Of a stretch of 64,000 bases of DNA, positions 47,053-56,855 are shown one piece after another. The stretch is from positions 8,494,001 to 8,558,000 of the forward strand of contig NC_090131.1 of NCBI RefSeq assembly GCF_040581485.1, written 5' to 3'. The position numbers were made by a program, and so were the translations under genes. The stretch comes from Linepithema humile (Eukaryota; Arthropoda; Insecta; Hymenoptera; Formicidae). Numbering within the stretch: position 1 is the stretch's first letter; the number at the start of each line of letters is the position of its first letter. The notes under the pieces were generated by a model. That model worked only from the letters and a program-made list of their open reading frames with translations, ran no database searches and was not told where the DNA came from.

Positions 47053-48645
47053 ATGACAACGAGGTCTAACTCCGATAAAGATAAAATAGAAGAACAATTT
47101 AATGCCGCAATAAAAAACAAAAAGAAAACTAAATCAGATACATTAGATACACTTCACACATCCACTCCAGCAGCCTCCTCCGCTCGCGTCCCTAAACGAA
47201 TTAAATTCAACGCTAACGAACCTGAAATTGAAGCGTTTTTAGTGGAACCTAGTGCTCCCGAGTACGGTTCCGACGATTCTGGTGACGAGACTATTAGACC
47301 GTGTGGTGAGAACGAACACTTAAATTTTAAACTAAGTCCAAGTGACAGTAAAAGGGTGAAAAATATGGCGCAAGGTAATCCGTTTGCTACCCTAAAATAC
47401 GCGGTCGAAGCCGTTCCATTTTTCGACGGAAAAAATATCCCATTAAATTATTTTATCGAAGGATGCGAAGAGGCAAAGTCTATGTTGCCCCATGAAGCAG
47501 AGCCTCAATTTACTAAAATTTTACGAACGCGAATAGTAGGCGAGGCGCGACGAACAATTAGAGATCGAGATTTCGAAACAGTAGCTCAGTTAACTAAATA
47601 TCTAAAACAAATTTACGGCGGATCTAAAAATGTGTATCAGTTACAGGGAGAATTAGGAAACGTATATCAAAAGAATGACGAGGATGTCGTCACTTATGCT
47701 AATCGTGTAAAACTCTTAGGAAAACAGATACGAGAAGCCTATCGTAGTTCAGAACACGCGTTAACAGATCACGACGTGCGAGCATCTTTAGAAACAGACA
47801 TGTGTAAATGTTTCATCCGAGGCCTAAAACCCGAAATCGAGCAGAGGATCGCTCGAAACTTAGACGTACAGGCGACTGTAACAGATGCCCTACGCATAGA
47901 AAGAGAGCTTCGTGCTATTACAGATTTACGACATGGACCTGCTAACTCCGACCGAAATAATGTACAGGAAAATCGTTCCGGAATTTGTCAAATTTGCTTT
48001 AAAATTGGCCACTCAGCAGCTAATTGTAGGAAACTTATGCAAATGGCAGACTCTTTTAAACAAAATAATTTAGGCACTGAAATCCTAATTTGCCAGATTT
48101 GTAAAAAACGCGGACATAGTGCAGAAAAGTGTCGATTACGTGATCCTCAAGCTCAACGATCAATAAATATGGTGCAGGAAAATACCATAAAATGTCAATT
48201 ATGTTTTAAACCGGGTCATAATGCAAAAAATTGCCGCCTAAATAATTCTAATAACCAAATAAGTAATTTTAACAATAAGATCTCCATAATTTGCCAGTGG
48301 TGCGACCGACCGGGCCATTCTGCCAATAATTGTTGGAAAAAACAAAACGAGCAAACAAATCTTAATAATCAAAACAGAATTATCTGTCAAATTTGTAATA
48401 ACTTGGGCCATACAGCTAAAAACTGCCGTTCAAATCCTAATCAACCAGCAAATTCTGCTGACGGAACGTTTTGCCGTTATTGTAAAGAAAACGGGCACCT
48501 AATTGAAAATTGTCAATTGCGCATTGCAAGTAATAATCGTAAAAGAGAAGGAAACACGGGAAATGGGAACGGCCCCTCGAAATCGGGCGTACCGCAGGGG
48601 TCCGACCAGACCTTACGCCCGTCGACCTCACAGAAAAATGCGTAA
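47053..48645 (+). CDS. Gypsy-2 Gag with six CCHC zinc knuckles
   Basis: 530 codons. The start ATG follows AGGTAGGA, which also fits a splice donor. After an acidic, disordered N-terminus (about 1-110) comes a capsid-type helical domain (about 110-300; ends in RIERELRAITDLR). Six CCHC knuckles of the form C-x2-C-x4-H-x4-C follow: CQICFKIGHSAANC, CQICKKRGHSAEKC, CQLCFKPGHNAKNC, CQWCDRPGHSANNC, CQICNNLGHTAKNC and CRYCKENGHLIENC. Asn-rich spacers separate them. One or two knuckles are usual for gypsy Gag. It packages element RNA. The stop at 48643-48645 lies inside the start of the pol frame, so a -1 shift would fuse them. Confidence 0.9.
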   Translation: MTTRSNSDKDKIEEQFNAAIKNKKKTKSDTLDTLHTSTPAASSARVPKRIKFNANEPEIEAFLVEPSAPEYGSDDSGDETIRPCGENEHLNFKLSPSDSKRVKNMAQGNPFATLKYAVEAVPFFDGKNIPLNYFIEGCEEAKSMLPHEAEPQFTKILRTRIVGEARRTIRDRDFETVAQLTKYLKQIYGGSKNVYQLQGELGNVYQKNDEDVVTYANRVKLLGKQIREAYRSSEHALTDHDVRASLETDMCKCFIRGLKPEIEQRIARNLDVQATVTDALRIERELRAITDLRHGPANSDRNNVQENRSGICQICFKIGHSAANCRKLMQMADSFKQNNLGTEILICQICKKRGHSAEKCRLRDPQAQRSINMVQENTIKCQLCFKPGHNAKNCRLNNSNNQISNFNNKISIICQWCDRPGHSANNCWKKQNEQTNLNNQNRIICQICNNLGHTAKNCRSNPNQPANSADGTFCRYCKENGHLIENCQLRIASNNRKREGNTGNGNGPSKSGVPQGSDQTLRPSTSQKNA

Positions 48646-48650
48646 AAAGT
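48600..48650 (+). promoter_or_regulatory. Candidate -1 frameshift region between gag and pol
   Basis: The pol frame is open from before the gag stop, so a -1 shift anywhere in the overlap gives Gag-Pol. GAAAAAT in the codons AAA AAT just before the gag stop is the best slippery-like sequence, though it is not a perfect X-XXY-YYZ heptamer. Confidence 0.4.
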
Positions 48651-48731
48651 GACCCTTCGGAAATTCGGCCCGTAACTGTAAATCTTAACAAACAGAGTCG
48701 CGTACCTACTGTCCAAATAAAAATTAACGAA

Positions 48732-51700
48732 ATGATTTTGCCCATAACTTTTATGCTAGACACAGGTTCCGGTCCTAACATAATTAAGGAAAATTTTGTG
48801 CCTCAAAATTTAAATATTAATTATTATAATAACGTTTTACAGTTAAATGGTATAAATAATTACCCCGTTTATACACTCGGAGAAATCGCTCTTACTCTTT
48901 TCGGCGAGTCAGTAAAATTCCACATAGTAGCCGATGACTTTCCGATTACGCAATCAGGAATATTAGGAAACGATTTCTTTAAACAAACAGCTTCAACTAT
49001 CGATTACGCACACGAACGACTAAACGTTTTTGGAAACTGCGTGACATTTTCTTCTCCAGAAACTATCGTAGCATCACCCAGATCAGAATCCTTGTTTTAC
49101 GTGAGAATAAAAAATCCAGAAATAAAAGTAGGTTATTTACCAAAAATCAAATTAGCGCACGGAATATATTTGGGAGATACTATCGTGGAAAACGTGTCGG
49201 GAAAAGCTTATTTGAATGTCATAAGCACTTTGGACGAAGAAGTTGAAATTCGAGTGCCTACCCTTCGACTCAGGCCCCTGAGTGAACTGCTCGACGACCA
49301 TAAAATTGATCTTAACCAGGATAGTTTAAGGAAAACGCAAGAGACGACGATACAACCTGAAAGCGACGAAACTCTTAAGATGCAAAATGAATTTAACAAC
49401 GATGAACTCGACGATAGAGACATTAATAACGTTAACATTATTAATAATAATGAAAAATTCGAAGATGGTAGTAAAAATAAAACTAAGATCAAAGCAAACA
49501 AAAATGATGACGTGTCAAATAATAAAATTAAAAGGGAAATTAAAAATAAAGATAAAATTGAAGATAAAGATAAAATTAAAAATAACGTTGAAAATAAGAA
49601 TGATCCTGAAAATAGAGAGGGAAGTTGTCAAGTCCCTCCAAAATTATTGAACAATTCTAAAAACGGGGAGGAAAGCCGTCAAACCTCGTTAAAAGAAATG
49701 AGTGACTCTACATCCTTTGAAGGGAGAAGTTTCTGTACTTTTCCGAATCATCAAATCATTCCCGGAGGGGGAAGTTACCAAACCTCTCCAGACCCCGTCG
49801 GTTGCGAGGAGGGAAGTTACCAAACCTCGCTATGCAATTCGACACAATCTTCTTTTAAAAATATAAAAGGGAGAAGTTTTCTATCCTCCCTAAAAAATAT
49901 AAAATTTCCAAAGGTTGGATCACTCCCGAAAATTAATGGAAAAGAAAATCAGGATACATATGTAACAATTGAAGAGCTACTGGATAAAATCCAACATTTT
50001 AATAAAAAAATGACGATTAATGACAGTATTAAGAGTAAAAATAAACCATCTTCGAAAATTTTGGCGTTATCAAAAATTAAGACTCAGGAAATGATAGATA
50101 AATTTATGCGAAAGAGGAAATCTAAACATAAACATGAAAATGCGAAAAAATTAGTAAAAGATTGCATGGAGAAGTTAACTCCGCGTGAAAATCTAAGTCA
50201 AGACGCTGTTAACACTCCAGTCCGTAGCAAGTGTCTAGTAGTAGCAGAAAAATCTGGAAAGGATCGTCTTACAGAAATCGTCGACCTACTACGTTTGGAA
50301 CACTTAAACGCACGAGAAAAAGAAGGCATAATAAGGCTTATTACACAGAGTCAAGACCGATTTCACATACCTGGAGAAAATTTAACTGCCACTCAAATAT
50401 TACAACATCAAATTTCAACAACGGATGATCGACCGATAAACACGAGGCAATATAGATTTCCGCAATCTCATAAGGAAGAGATAAATAAACAAGTAGAAGA
50501 ACTGCTGACAGGAGGTATAGTTAAACCTTCGCAATCACCGTATAATACACCCATATGGATAGTACCCAAAAAGGAAGACTCGAAAGGAAATAAACGCTGG
50601 AGAATGGTTTTAGATTTTCGAGCTTTAAACGATAAAACAATCGGAGATGCTTATCCATTACCGAATATTGTCGATATTCTTGATCAATTAGGAGGAGCGC
50701 AATACTTCTCCGTATGTGATTTAGCTTCCGGATTTCATCAAATAAAAATGGATCCTGCAGATGGCCATAAAACTGCTTTCACCACTCCTTTTGGACATTA
50801 TGAATTCGATAGAATGCCTTTTGGATTAAAAAATGCACCTGCTACTTTTCAACGTTTAATGGATCTAGTATTATCAGGACTACAAGGCCAGGAATTATTT
50901 GTTTATATGGACGACATCGTTATTTACGCCGCCTCATTGGAAGAACACGAAAGGAAATACAATTTATTAATTGAAAGGCTTCGAAAGGCCAATTTAAAAT
51001 TACAACCGGACAAATGTGAATTCTTAAAAACAGAAGTAACTTATCTAGGGCATATAATTAGTAAAAATGGAGTTAAACCTGATCCTAAGAAGTTAGAAGC
51101 AGTAAAATTATTTCCTAGGCCCAAAACACCAAAAAACATTAAACAATTTTTAGGACTCGCTGGATATTATAGACGATTTATACCGAATTTTTCAAAACTG
51201 GCAAAACCATTAACTAATTTGTTAAAAAACGATACACGATTTGAATGGACGATTACTCAAGAAGAATCTTTCGAAATATTGAAACAATTATTATGTAAAG
51301 AGCCCGTATTGCAATATCCTGATTTTTCAAAACCATTTATTTTAACAACGGATGCTTCTGGGATAGCAGTAGGAGGAATATTATCGCAAGGAGAAATAAA
51401 TAAGGATCGTCCAGTGGCCTATGCATCTCGTACTTTAACAGATAACGAACTGAAATACGATACATATGAAAAGGAAGCATTAGCAATAGTTTATTGCGTT
51501 AAACATTTTCGACCATACTTATACGGACGAAAATTCACACTGGTAACCGATCACAAGCCTTTAATGTGGTTTAAGAATGCTCAAGATGCGAACATGAGAA
51601 TATTACGATGGAGACTAAAATTAGCGGAATACGATTATGAAGTGGAATATAAAGCAGGTAAAATGAATATAAACGCAGATGCATTATCACGAAATCCTAT

Positions 51701-53795
51701 AAACCTTGAAGAAGTCGATTGTAAACCAGTTAGAAAGGGCAGACAGAAACAAAAAATCTCTAAAGATGCTAAAACAACCTTAAAAACGCAAAGAGAATTT
51801 GACGAAGAAGAAGATAATTATAAATTGTATCTCTCCGATTCTTCAGAGGAAGATGATAATTACGAACTACGCCTCTCTGACACTGAAGAAAATGATAATT
51901 ACAAATCGCATCTTTCTGATAGCGAGGAAGAAAATTACGAATTACATTTTTCCGACACCGAAGAAAACGAAAATGCAATTAAAAATAATACAGACTCGAT
52001 ACCATTTACCCAAGAAGAATTAGATGAACCAAATCAACAAATAATAGAGAGAGCATTAATTCACAGTCCACCTACACATGACAAAATACTAACAAGAAGT
52101 CGGACAGCACGACGTCGAATTACCGATCAAGATGATTTAATAAAAGAGCAAATAGACGATAACATTATATTGTTAGACGATAGAAATGATCCGCCTGATA
52201 AAGAAAGCAGTGATGAAAACGAGGAACAAGAAAATATAGACAATAACCAAGAGATCAATATCAAAAATTATAGTAAACCCACTATTAATAATCAGCAAAT
52301 AATAAAAAATAATATAATTGAATCTCGCGATCTATTATTCTTACGTAAAGACAACATAGCATATTTTGTTGATACAAACGGTAAACCTTTAGATTCCGGT
52401 TCGCAAAAGTTATTCGAACGAAACAAACTTCCAAATTTAAATAATCTTATGTTAAATCAACCTAAAACCATTAAAGTAAAAAATTATTATCATATAATAT
52501 TGCCGATAAGCGAAGAACAACGAGAAGGCCCAACATTAACTTTATCTCGAATCATAACCGCTTTAAATAACTTAAAAGAAACTGTTGAAAATTTAAAAAT
52601 TGAAACACTTAGTATTGCTAAAACGGATTTTATTAACAATGTACCGTGGAACAATGTCAAAAATCAGCTACAATTAATATTCCTTGACGCACCAATTAAA
52701 TTAATTATTTGCAATGGATTAGTTAAATATCCACCTAGAGATCTACGACCAATAATAATAGGAGAAACGCACTGTTTACCCACTGGGGGACATCGCGGAG
52801 TAACTAAAACGTATAATAGAATCAAACATAATTATTACTGGGAAAATTTAAAAATAGATGTACAGCGTTTTATCCAACAATGTTTACATTGCCAATTAAA
52901 GAAACTAGTTCGCGTAAAAACCAAACAACCTATGATAATTACCGATACACCCGGATCATCTTTCGATAAGGTCGCCATGGATATCGTAGGACCTTTGCCT
53001 AAAACCGAACGTGGCAATGAATATATCTTAACTCTACAAGACCAACTCACTAAATTTAGCATGGGAATACCGTTATCCGACCAAACTGCCGAAACGGTAG
53101 CCGAAGCTTTCGTCGATCGATTTATTTGTGTATTCGGTTCTCCGAAAGCAATTTTAACAGACCAGGGTAGAAATTTTATCAGTGACTTAATGAAAAAGGT
53201 AGCTAAAATATTTAAAATTCGTAAATTCCGTACAACCGCATTCCATCCTCAATCAAACGGCTCATTAGAAAGATCACATCACGCATTAGGAGAATATTTA
53301 AAGCAATATGCAAGAGAACAAAAACAGTGGGATAGATGGATAAGTCTCGCGATGTATAATTATAACACTAGTGTACATGAAGCAACTAAACACACGCCTT
53401 ACGAATTAATCTTCGGTAAAATAGCACGAATTCCGTCAAATGAACCTTTAGCATCTGGCGATAAATTAGCAACTTACAACGAATATCTTGTAAATTTAGT
53501 TAGTCAACTCCACGCAATTCAGAAAAATGCCCGAGAAAACGTTGTCGAAGCAAAAATTAAATCGAAAAGACACTATGATAAAAAGATAAACCCACAAACA
53601 TTCAAACTTGGTGATCAAGTCTTTTTATTAAAAGGCCCTAAACCTGGCAAATTTGGAGATCAATACACAGGACCCCATGAGGTCTTAGAAATATTGAATA
53701 GAAATAACGTAAGAATTAAAATAAAAAAGAACAGTCGCGTTGTACACCCTAATCGCCTACGAATCTCACACATCAAACCAACTCCTAATAATTAA
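48732..53795 (+). CDS. Gypsy-2 Pro-Pol polyprotein
   Basis: 1687 codons from the first ATG, in -1 frame to gag. Protease active site FMLDTGSGPNII (about 48750). RT with YMDDIVIYAASL (about 50905-50940), then RNase H beginning LTTDASGIAVGGILSQG. The integrase zinc finger runs from GGHRGVTKTYNR to CLHCQLKK (about 52785-52910). The integrase core has AMDIVGPL and ILTDQGRNFIS, with the Glu in SNGSLERSHH (about 53270), and the C-terminus ends VVHPNRLRIS. Two unusual linkers make it longer than typical gypsy Pol. A Lys/Asn-rich stretch of about 350 residues between protease and RT contains repeated GSYQTS-like motifs. An acidic stretch before integrase has four DDNYELRLSD-like repeats (51800-51970). 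All domains look intact. Confidence 0.92.
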   Translation: MILPITFMLDTGSGPNIIKENFVPQNLNINYYNNVLQLNGINNYPVYTLGEIALTLFGESVKFHIVADDFPITQSGILGNDFFKQTASTIDYAHERLNVFGNCVTFSSPETIVASPRSESLFYVRIKNPEIKVGYLPKIKLAHGIYLGDTIVENVSGKAYLNVISTLDEEVEIRVPTLRLRPLSELLDDHKIDLNQDSLRKTQETTIQPESDETLKMQNEFNNDELDDRDINNVNIINNNEKFEDGSKNKTKIKANKNDDVSNNKIKREIKNKDKIEDKDKIKNNVENKNDPENREGSCQVPPKLLNNSKNGEESRQTSLKEMSDSTSFEGRSFCTFPNHQIIPGGGSYQTSPDPVGCEEGSYQTSLCNSTQSSFKNIKGRSFLSSLKNIKFPKVGSLPKINGKENQDTYVTIEELLDKIQHFNKKMTINDSIKSKNKPSSKILALSKIKTQEMIDKFMRKRKSKHKHENAKKLVKDCMEKLTPRENLSQDAVNTPVRSKCLVVAEKSGKDRLTEIVDLLRLEHLNAREKEGIIRLITQSQDRFHIPGENLTATQILQHQISTTDDRPINTRQYRFPQSHKEEINKQVEELLTGGIVKPSQSPYNTPIWIVPKKEDSKGNKRWRMVLDFRALNDKTIGDAYPLPNIVDILDQLGGAQYFSVCDLASGFHQIKMDPADGHKTAFTTPFGHYEFDRMPFGLKNAPATFQRLMDLVLSGLQGQELFVYMDDIVIYAASLEEHERKYNLLIERLRKANLKLQPDKCEFLKTEVTYLGHIISKNGVKPDPKKLEAVKLFPRPKTPKNIKQFLGLAGYYRRFIPNFSKLAKPLTNLLKNDTRFEWTITQEESFEILKQLLCKEPVLQYPDFSKPFILTTDASGIAVGGILSQGEINKDRPVAYASRTLTDNELKYDTYEKEALAIVYCVKHFRPYLYGRKFTLVTDHKPLMWFKNAQDANMRILRWRLKLAEYDYEVEYKAGKMNINADALSRNPINLEEVDCKPVRKGRQKQKISKDAKTTLKTQREFDEEEDNYKLYLSDSSEEDDNYELRLSDTEENDNYKSHLSDSEEENYELHFSDTEENENAIKNNTDSIPFTQEELDEPNQQIIERALIHSPPTHDKILTRSRTARRRITDQDDLIKEQIDDNIILLDDRNDPPDKESSDENEEQENIDNNQEINIKNYSKPTINNQQIIKNNIIESRDLLFLRKDNIAYFVDTNGKPLDSGSQKLFERNKLPNLNNLMLNQPKTIKVKNYYHIILPISEEQREGPTLTLSRIITALNNLKETVENLKIETLSIAKTDFINNVPWNNVKNQLQLIFLDAPIKLIICNGLVKYPPRDLRPIIIGETHCLPTGGHRGVTKTYNRIKHNYYWENLKIDVQRFIQQCLHCQLKKLVRVKTKQPMIITDTPGSSFDKVAMDIVGPLPKTERGNEYILTLQDQLTKFSMGIPLSDQTAETVAEAFVDRFICVFGSPKAILTDQGRNFISDLMKKVAKIFKIRKFRTTAFHPQSNGSLERSHHALGEYLKQYAREQKQWDRWISLAMYNYNTSVHEATKHTPYELIFGKIARIPSNEPLASGDKLATYNEYLVNLVSQLHAIQKNARENVVEAKIKSKRHYDKKINPQTFKLGDQVFLLKGPKPGKFGDQYTGPHEVLEILNRNNVRIKIKKNSRVVHPNRLRISHIKPTPNN

Positions 53796-53985
53796 GTAAT
53801 TTTATTATTATTAATTAAAATAAGTAACTATAAAAAAAATATATATAAATATATTTTACACAAAAAAAAATTTTATAAATAAATAAATGATAAATTGATT
53901 AGCAAATAAGGAAATAAGTAATAACAACAAGCTTGACAATTAAAGGTGCGCTATATTAATATACCTTAGACGTGCTAAATTTCAG
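53796..53985. other. AT-rich spacer between pol and env
   Basis: Short intergenic stretch. The CTAAATTTCAG at its end is the likely env splice acceptor. Confidence 0.5.
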
Positions 53986-55941
53986 ATGGATCTCCGAGGA
54001 TTTTTAATAATCGCCGTGCTAAATTTTTGGTTACGCGGCACTAAAGGCATAATAGGATATGACTGCGGATCTGCATCGACGAACATTACGACTCTATCAT
54101 TACTGGGGATAGAGGAATGTGATATACCACAGCCAGAAGTAGCAGCTCAGAAGATTTATATACAATTGCTACAAATTAACGAATTTACCTCTGCGAGAGT
54201 TATACAATGCAAAATAGAAATAGACAGATTAATCAGGAGATGCGGAATGTTCTCTCACTCCATGGACGTGTACAACGGAAAGCACGCGTATATAGAAGAA
54301 GTATCAAGAGACGCCTGCCAACGAATGCATATGTATGGTACTTACGAAATCGGGAACACTCGAATAACAGGATTGAAATCCAATCAAACTGCAACACGAC
54401 CGGTAACACTGGCCGGACACGTGAACAATGATGGCACCTGTTCCGGAACAACATATAGCGATCCATTCGGCACATGGGAAAAAGCCGTGGTACTCGCAAC
54501 CATAAAAATTACACTACAGGATTATATAGCTGACGTGAAGATAAACACGAACCGAGTCCAACTGAGGTCTGGAGTGACCTGTGCGTTGAGCGCAACACAT
54601 TGCACCGACATCGAGGGTGGGGACACCTACTGGGCATCCATGCCTACGGATACCTGCAGGTTCGGCACTTATGGAGTATTATATGAAGGATATGCACACA
54701 GAATAATAGACGTCGTCAACAAACAACAGCAAATTGTTTATTCCATGACTACAGAAGACACAGTTTTTGCATTGGCAAGCAGAGACTCCTATTCTACTTG
54801 TGGATACACTCTTTTCCACACGGAACATCCAAAATTAGTAATTTTCGAAACTTCACCAGGCGTAGCAATTTTTAAAAAAGAATCACGCATAGCTAATTTG
54901 GACATTTTCACCTATATGAATTCTAAATTTGTATATGTAGAGAAACATGTGCGGACTCAATTTAGTGAACTATATAAGAATATTTTACTGCAACAATGTC
55001 AGCTCGAACAGAAAATATTACACAATTCATTAGCCATAGCCACTCAATCACCGGATGTTTTCGCTTATCACTTTATGAAGGGACCAGGATACATGGCCTT
55101 ACTGGCTGGCGAAGTAATACACATAGTAAAATGTGTGCCTGTCGAAGTAAGAGTAGCACACACCGAAGAATGCTATGATCAATTGCCTGTGACGCGAGAA
55201 AACAGAACACAATTTTTAACACCGCAAACCCATATACTATTACGACAAGGAACACAGATTACGTGCAATTTGTTCGCACCACCTATGTATCTTCTGGGAG
55301 ATGCATGGTATAGACTCACTCCTAAACCAATACATACAGTACCGCCGATGACCATGAAACCGATGACAACACCTAGCTGGAAATATATTAGCCCCGGATC
55401 ACTTGCTACCAGCGGCATATATACTGAAGGAGATTTAAGCGATCTCAGGGATCATATTATGTTTCCTGCTGAGAGACCAGCAATGTTAAACACCTTGGCC
55501 AGAGGAATGATGGGCCACTCTACGATTATGCACGATGGAGGATCTTTTGCAAACTTCCTAGATGAAGCATCAGTTGAAAAAATAGCTATGTCAGCATGGC
55601 AGAAATTTTGGGATCGATTCCTAATTTTCGGCAATATAAGCGCTGGATTTTTAGGAATTTACTTGGCAGTAAGAGCAGTAAAATTAATATTGGATACCAT
55701 TGTGCATGGCTATGCTCTACACACAGTATACGGATGGTCCATATACCTGCTTGGAGCCATTTGGGACTCGTTAACTCAGCTCCTATTACACTTAAAACTG
55801 AAAAAACCACGCGATGGAAATAGAGAAACTATGCAACCGTCCGCAGAACGAAACCCGATAGAAGACTCTTCACAGAGGGGAACCTACCCCCTATTACCTG
55901 CAAAGGATGCATCCACTTATACATTCGCACTAAAGGACTGA
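53986..55941 (+). CDS. Envelope glycoprotein resembling chuvirus/mononegavirus glycoproteins
   Basis: 651 codons. The ATG directly follows AAATTTCAG, a good splice acceptor, as expected for a subgenomic env mRNA. Signal peptide at 1-21. Just after it comes IGYDCGSASTNITTLSLLG followed by IEECDIP, a start pattern I associate with chuvirus-like and related mononegavirus glycoproteins found in arthropods. It does not look like the baculovirus-F type Env of gypsy-1: there is no furin site plus fusion peptide of that kind. Many Cys and several N-x-S/T sites lie in the ectodomain. Hydrophobic segments at about 543-565 and 575-600 form the anchor, with a tail of about 45 residues. Family assignment is from motif memory and needs a profile search. 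Its role would be cell entry or cell-to-cell transfer of element particles. Confidence 0.7.
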   Translation: MDLRGFLIIAVLNFWLRGTKGIIGYDCGSASTNITTLSLLGIEECDIPQPEVAAQKIYIQLLQINEFTSARVIQCKIEIDRLIRRCGMFSHSMDVYNGKHAYIEEVSRDACQRMHMYGTYEIGNTRITGLKSNQTATRPVTLAGHVNNDGTCSGTTYSDPFGTWEKAVVLATIKITLQDYIADVKINTNRVQLRSGVTCALSATHCTDIEGGDTYWASMPTDTCRFGTYGVLYEGYAHRIIDVVNKQQQIVYSMTTEDTVFALASRDSYSTCGYTLFHTEHPKLVIFETSPGVAIFKKESRIANLDIFTYMNSKFVYVEKHVRTQFSELYKNILLQQCQLEQKILHNSLAIATQSPDVFAYHFMKGPGYMALLAGEVIHIVKCVPVEVRVAHTEECYDQLPVTRENRTQFLTPQTHILLRQGTQITCNLFAPPMYLLGDAWYRLTPKPIHTVPPMTMKPMTTPSWKYISPGSLATSGIYTEGDLSDLRDHIMFPAERPAMLNTLARGMMGHSTIMHDGGSFANFLDEASVEKIAMSAWQKFWDRFLIFGNISAGFLGIYLAVRAVKLILDTIVHGYALHTVYGWSIYLLGAIWDSLTQLLLHLKLKKPRDGNRETMQPSAERNPIEDSSQRGTYPLLPAKDASTYTFALKD

Positions 55942-56219
55942 CCGCTTGATTTCTCTTTCCCTTGAAAAAAAAAGGGAAAAAAAAAAAGGGAAAAAAAAAA
56001 GAGGAGAACGGAAAGAAGGAAAAAAAGAAAAAAAAACATAAACAACAGCTTCACTACCAACCTTACATAAGCGCCAACTCTGACAATTCTTATTTTTCTT
56101 ATTTACGCATTTTATTGTTTTATCTCATTTTAATCTGTTTTGCTCCTTCTTATGGGGTCTCGCGGTTGCGACCCGAAATTCGCACCTAACCCCAACACCA
56201 CCTTTTTGTTTATAGAAAC

Positions 56220-56855
56220 ATGGAGATCGAACACCTCGATACTCAAACACTGAGCCGCTCGCCGTTTGCTGTTAAAATAATCAGGGTGTTTTCGCCCACG
56301 CTGATTTGGATTCACCTGGAAAATAGTAAAGAATCTTTCCAAAAAATGATGGAAGACTTCAACCAGCGGATGAACAAACGCCGATTTTTCCATTCGAATA
56401 CAAAACTAGGCGACATTGTTGCCCTCGAAACGAATGGAGGATGGCAACGCGGCATCGTTACAAAAATGAACGGAGATGGGACAGCGCAGGTAGGACTCCG
56501 AGATTGGGGCGTGTATGTCCGCCATGCAATCGCTGAACTCTACCATCTCGAGGAGAGGTTTAGAGAACATTTCTGGCAAGCCGTGCCATGTAGCTTAGCC
56601 TACACAGCCCCTGCCACCACAGGACCCACATGGTCCCGCAGAGCCATAAATGTTACCAGAAGCATCGCCGAACAGCAAACCGGAATTATGCAGATAATCA
56701 AACCAATTCGTGACGAAGGTGCACTCATCAAATTAGATATTAAGAACGAAACTAACAACGTCTACCACAACCTCAGAGACTTATTAATAGAATTAGGAGT
56801 CGCGCAAAAAATAGCGAATATAGCCACACACACCGTACCATCCGCGTTGAGTTAA
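56220..56855 (+). CDS. Extended Tudor (eTudor) domain protein encoded inside the retroelement
   Basis: 211 codons, fourth ORF of the element, after env and before the 3' LTR. Residues 18-35 (VKIIRVFSPTLIWIHL) form the leading strands of an eTudor fold. Residues 63-116 (LGDIVALETNGGWQRGIVTK, then GDGTAQVGLRDWGVYVRH) are the Tudor barrel, followed by HFWQAVPCSLAY. Residues 138-196, from WSRRAINVTRSIAE to DLLIELGVAQ, form the staphylococcal-nuclease-like half. This order matches the Tudor/TDRD proteins that bind symmetrically dimethylated arginine on Piwi proteins. The usual DYGN cage box reads DWGV here (95-98), so the Asn contact is lost and ligand binding may differ. The ATG follows a pyrimidine-rich tract ending TTTATAG (56208-56215), fitting a spliced mRNA. 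It is probably a captured host domain; function unknown. Confidence 0.85.
   Translation: MEIEHLDTQTLSRSPFAVKIIRVFSPTLIWIHLENSKESFQKMMEDFNQRMNKRRFFHSNTKLGDIVALETNGGWQRGIVTKMNGDGTAQVGLRDWGVYVRHAIAELYHLEERFREHFWQAVPCSLAYTAPATTGPTWSRRAINVTRSIAEQQTGIMQIIKPIRDEGALIKLDIKNETNNVYHNLRDLLIELGVAQKIANIATHTVPSALS

Noticed and set aside
46221..47059. Minus-strand open frames in the gypsy-2 5' LTR and leader
   Set aside because: Low protein-like quality; they lie in regulatory LTR sequence. The first (46221-46433) recurs identically in the 3' LTR because the LTRs are copies; the 46742-47059 frame is only partly shared and extends into the leader.
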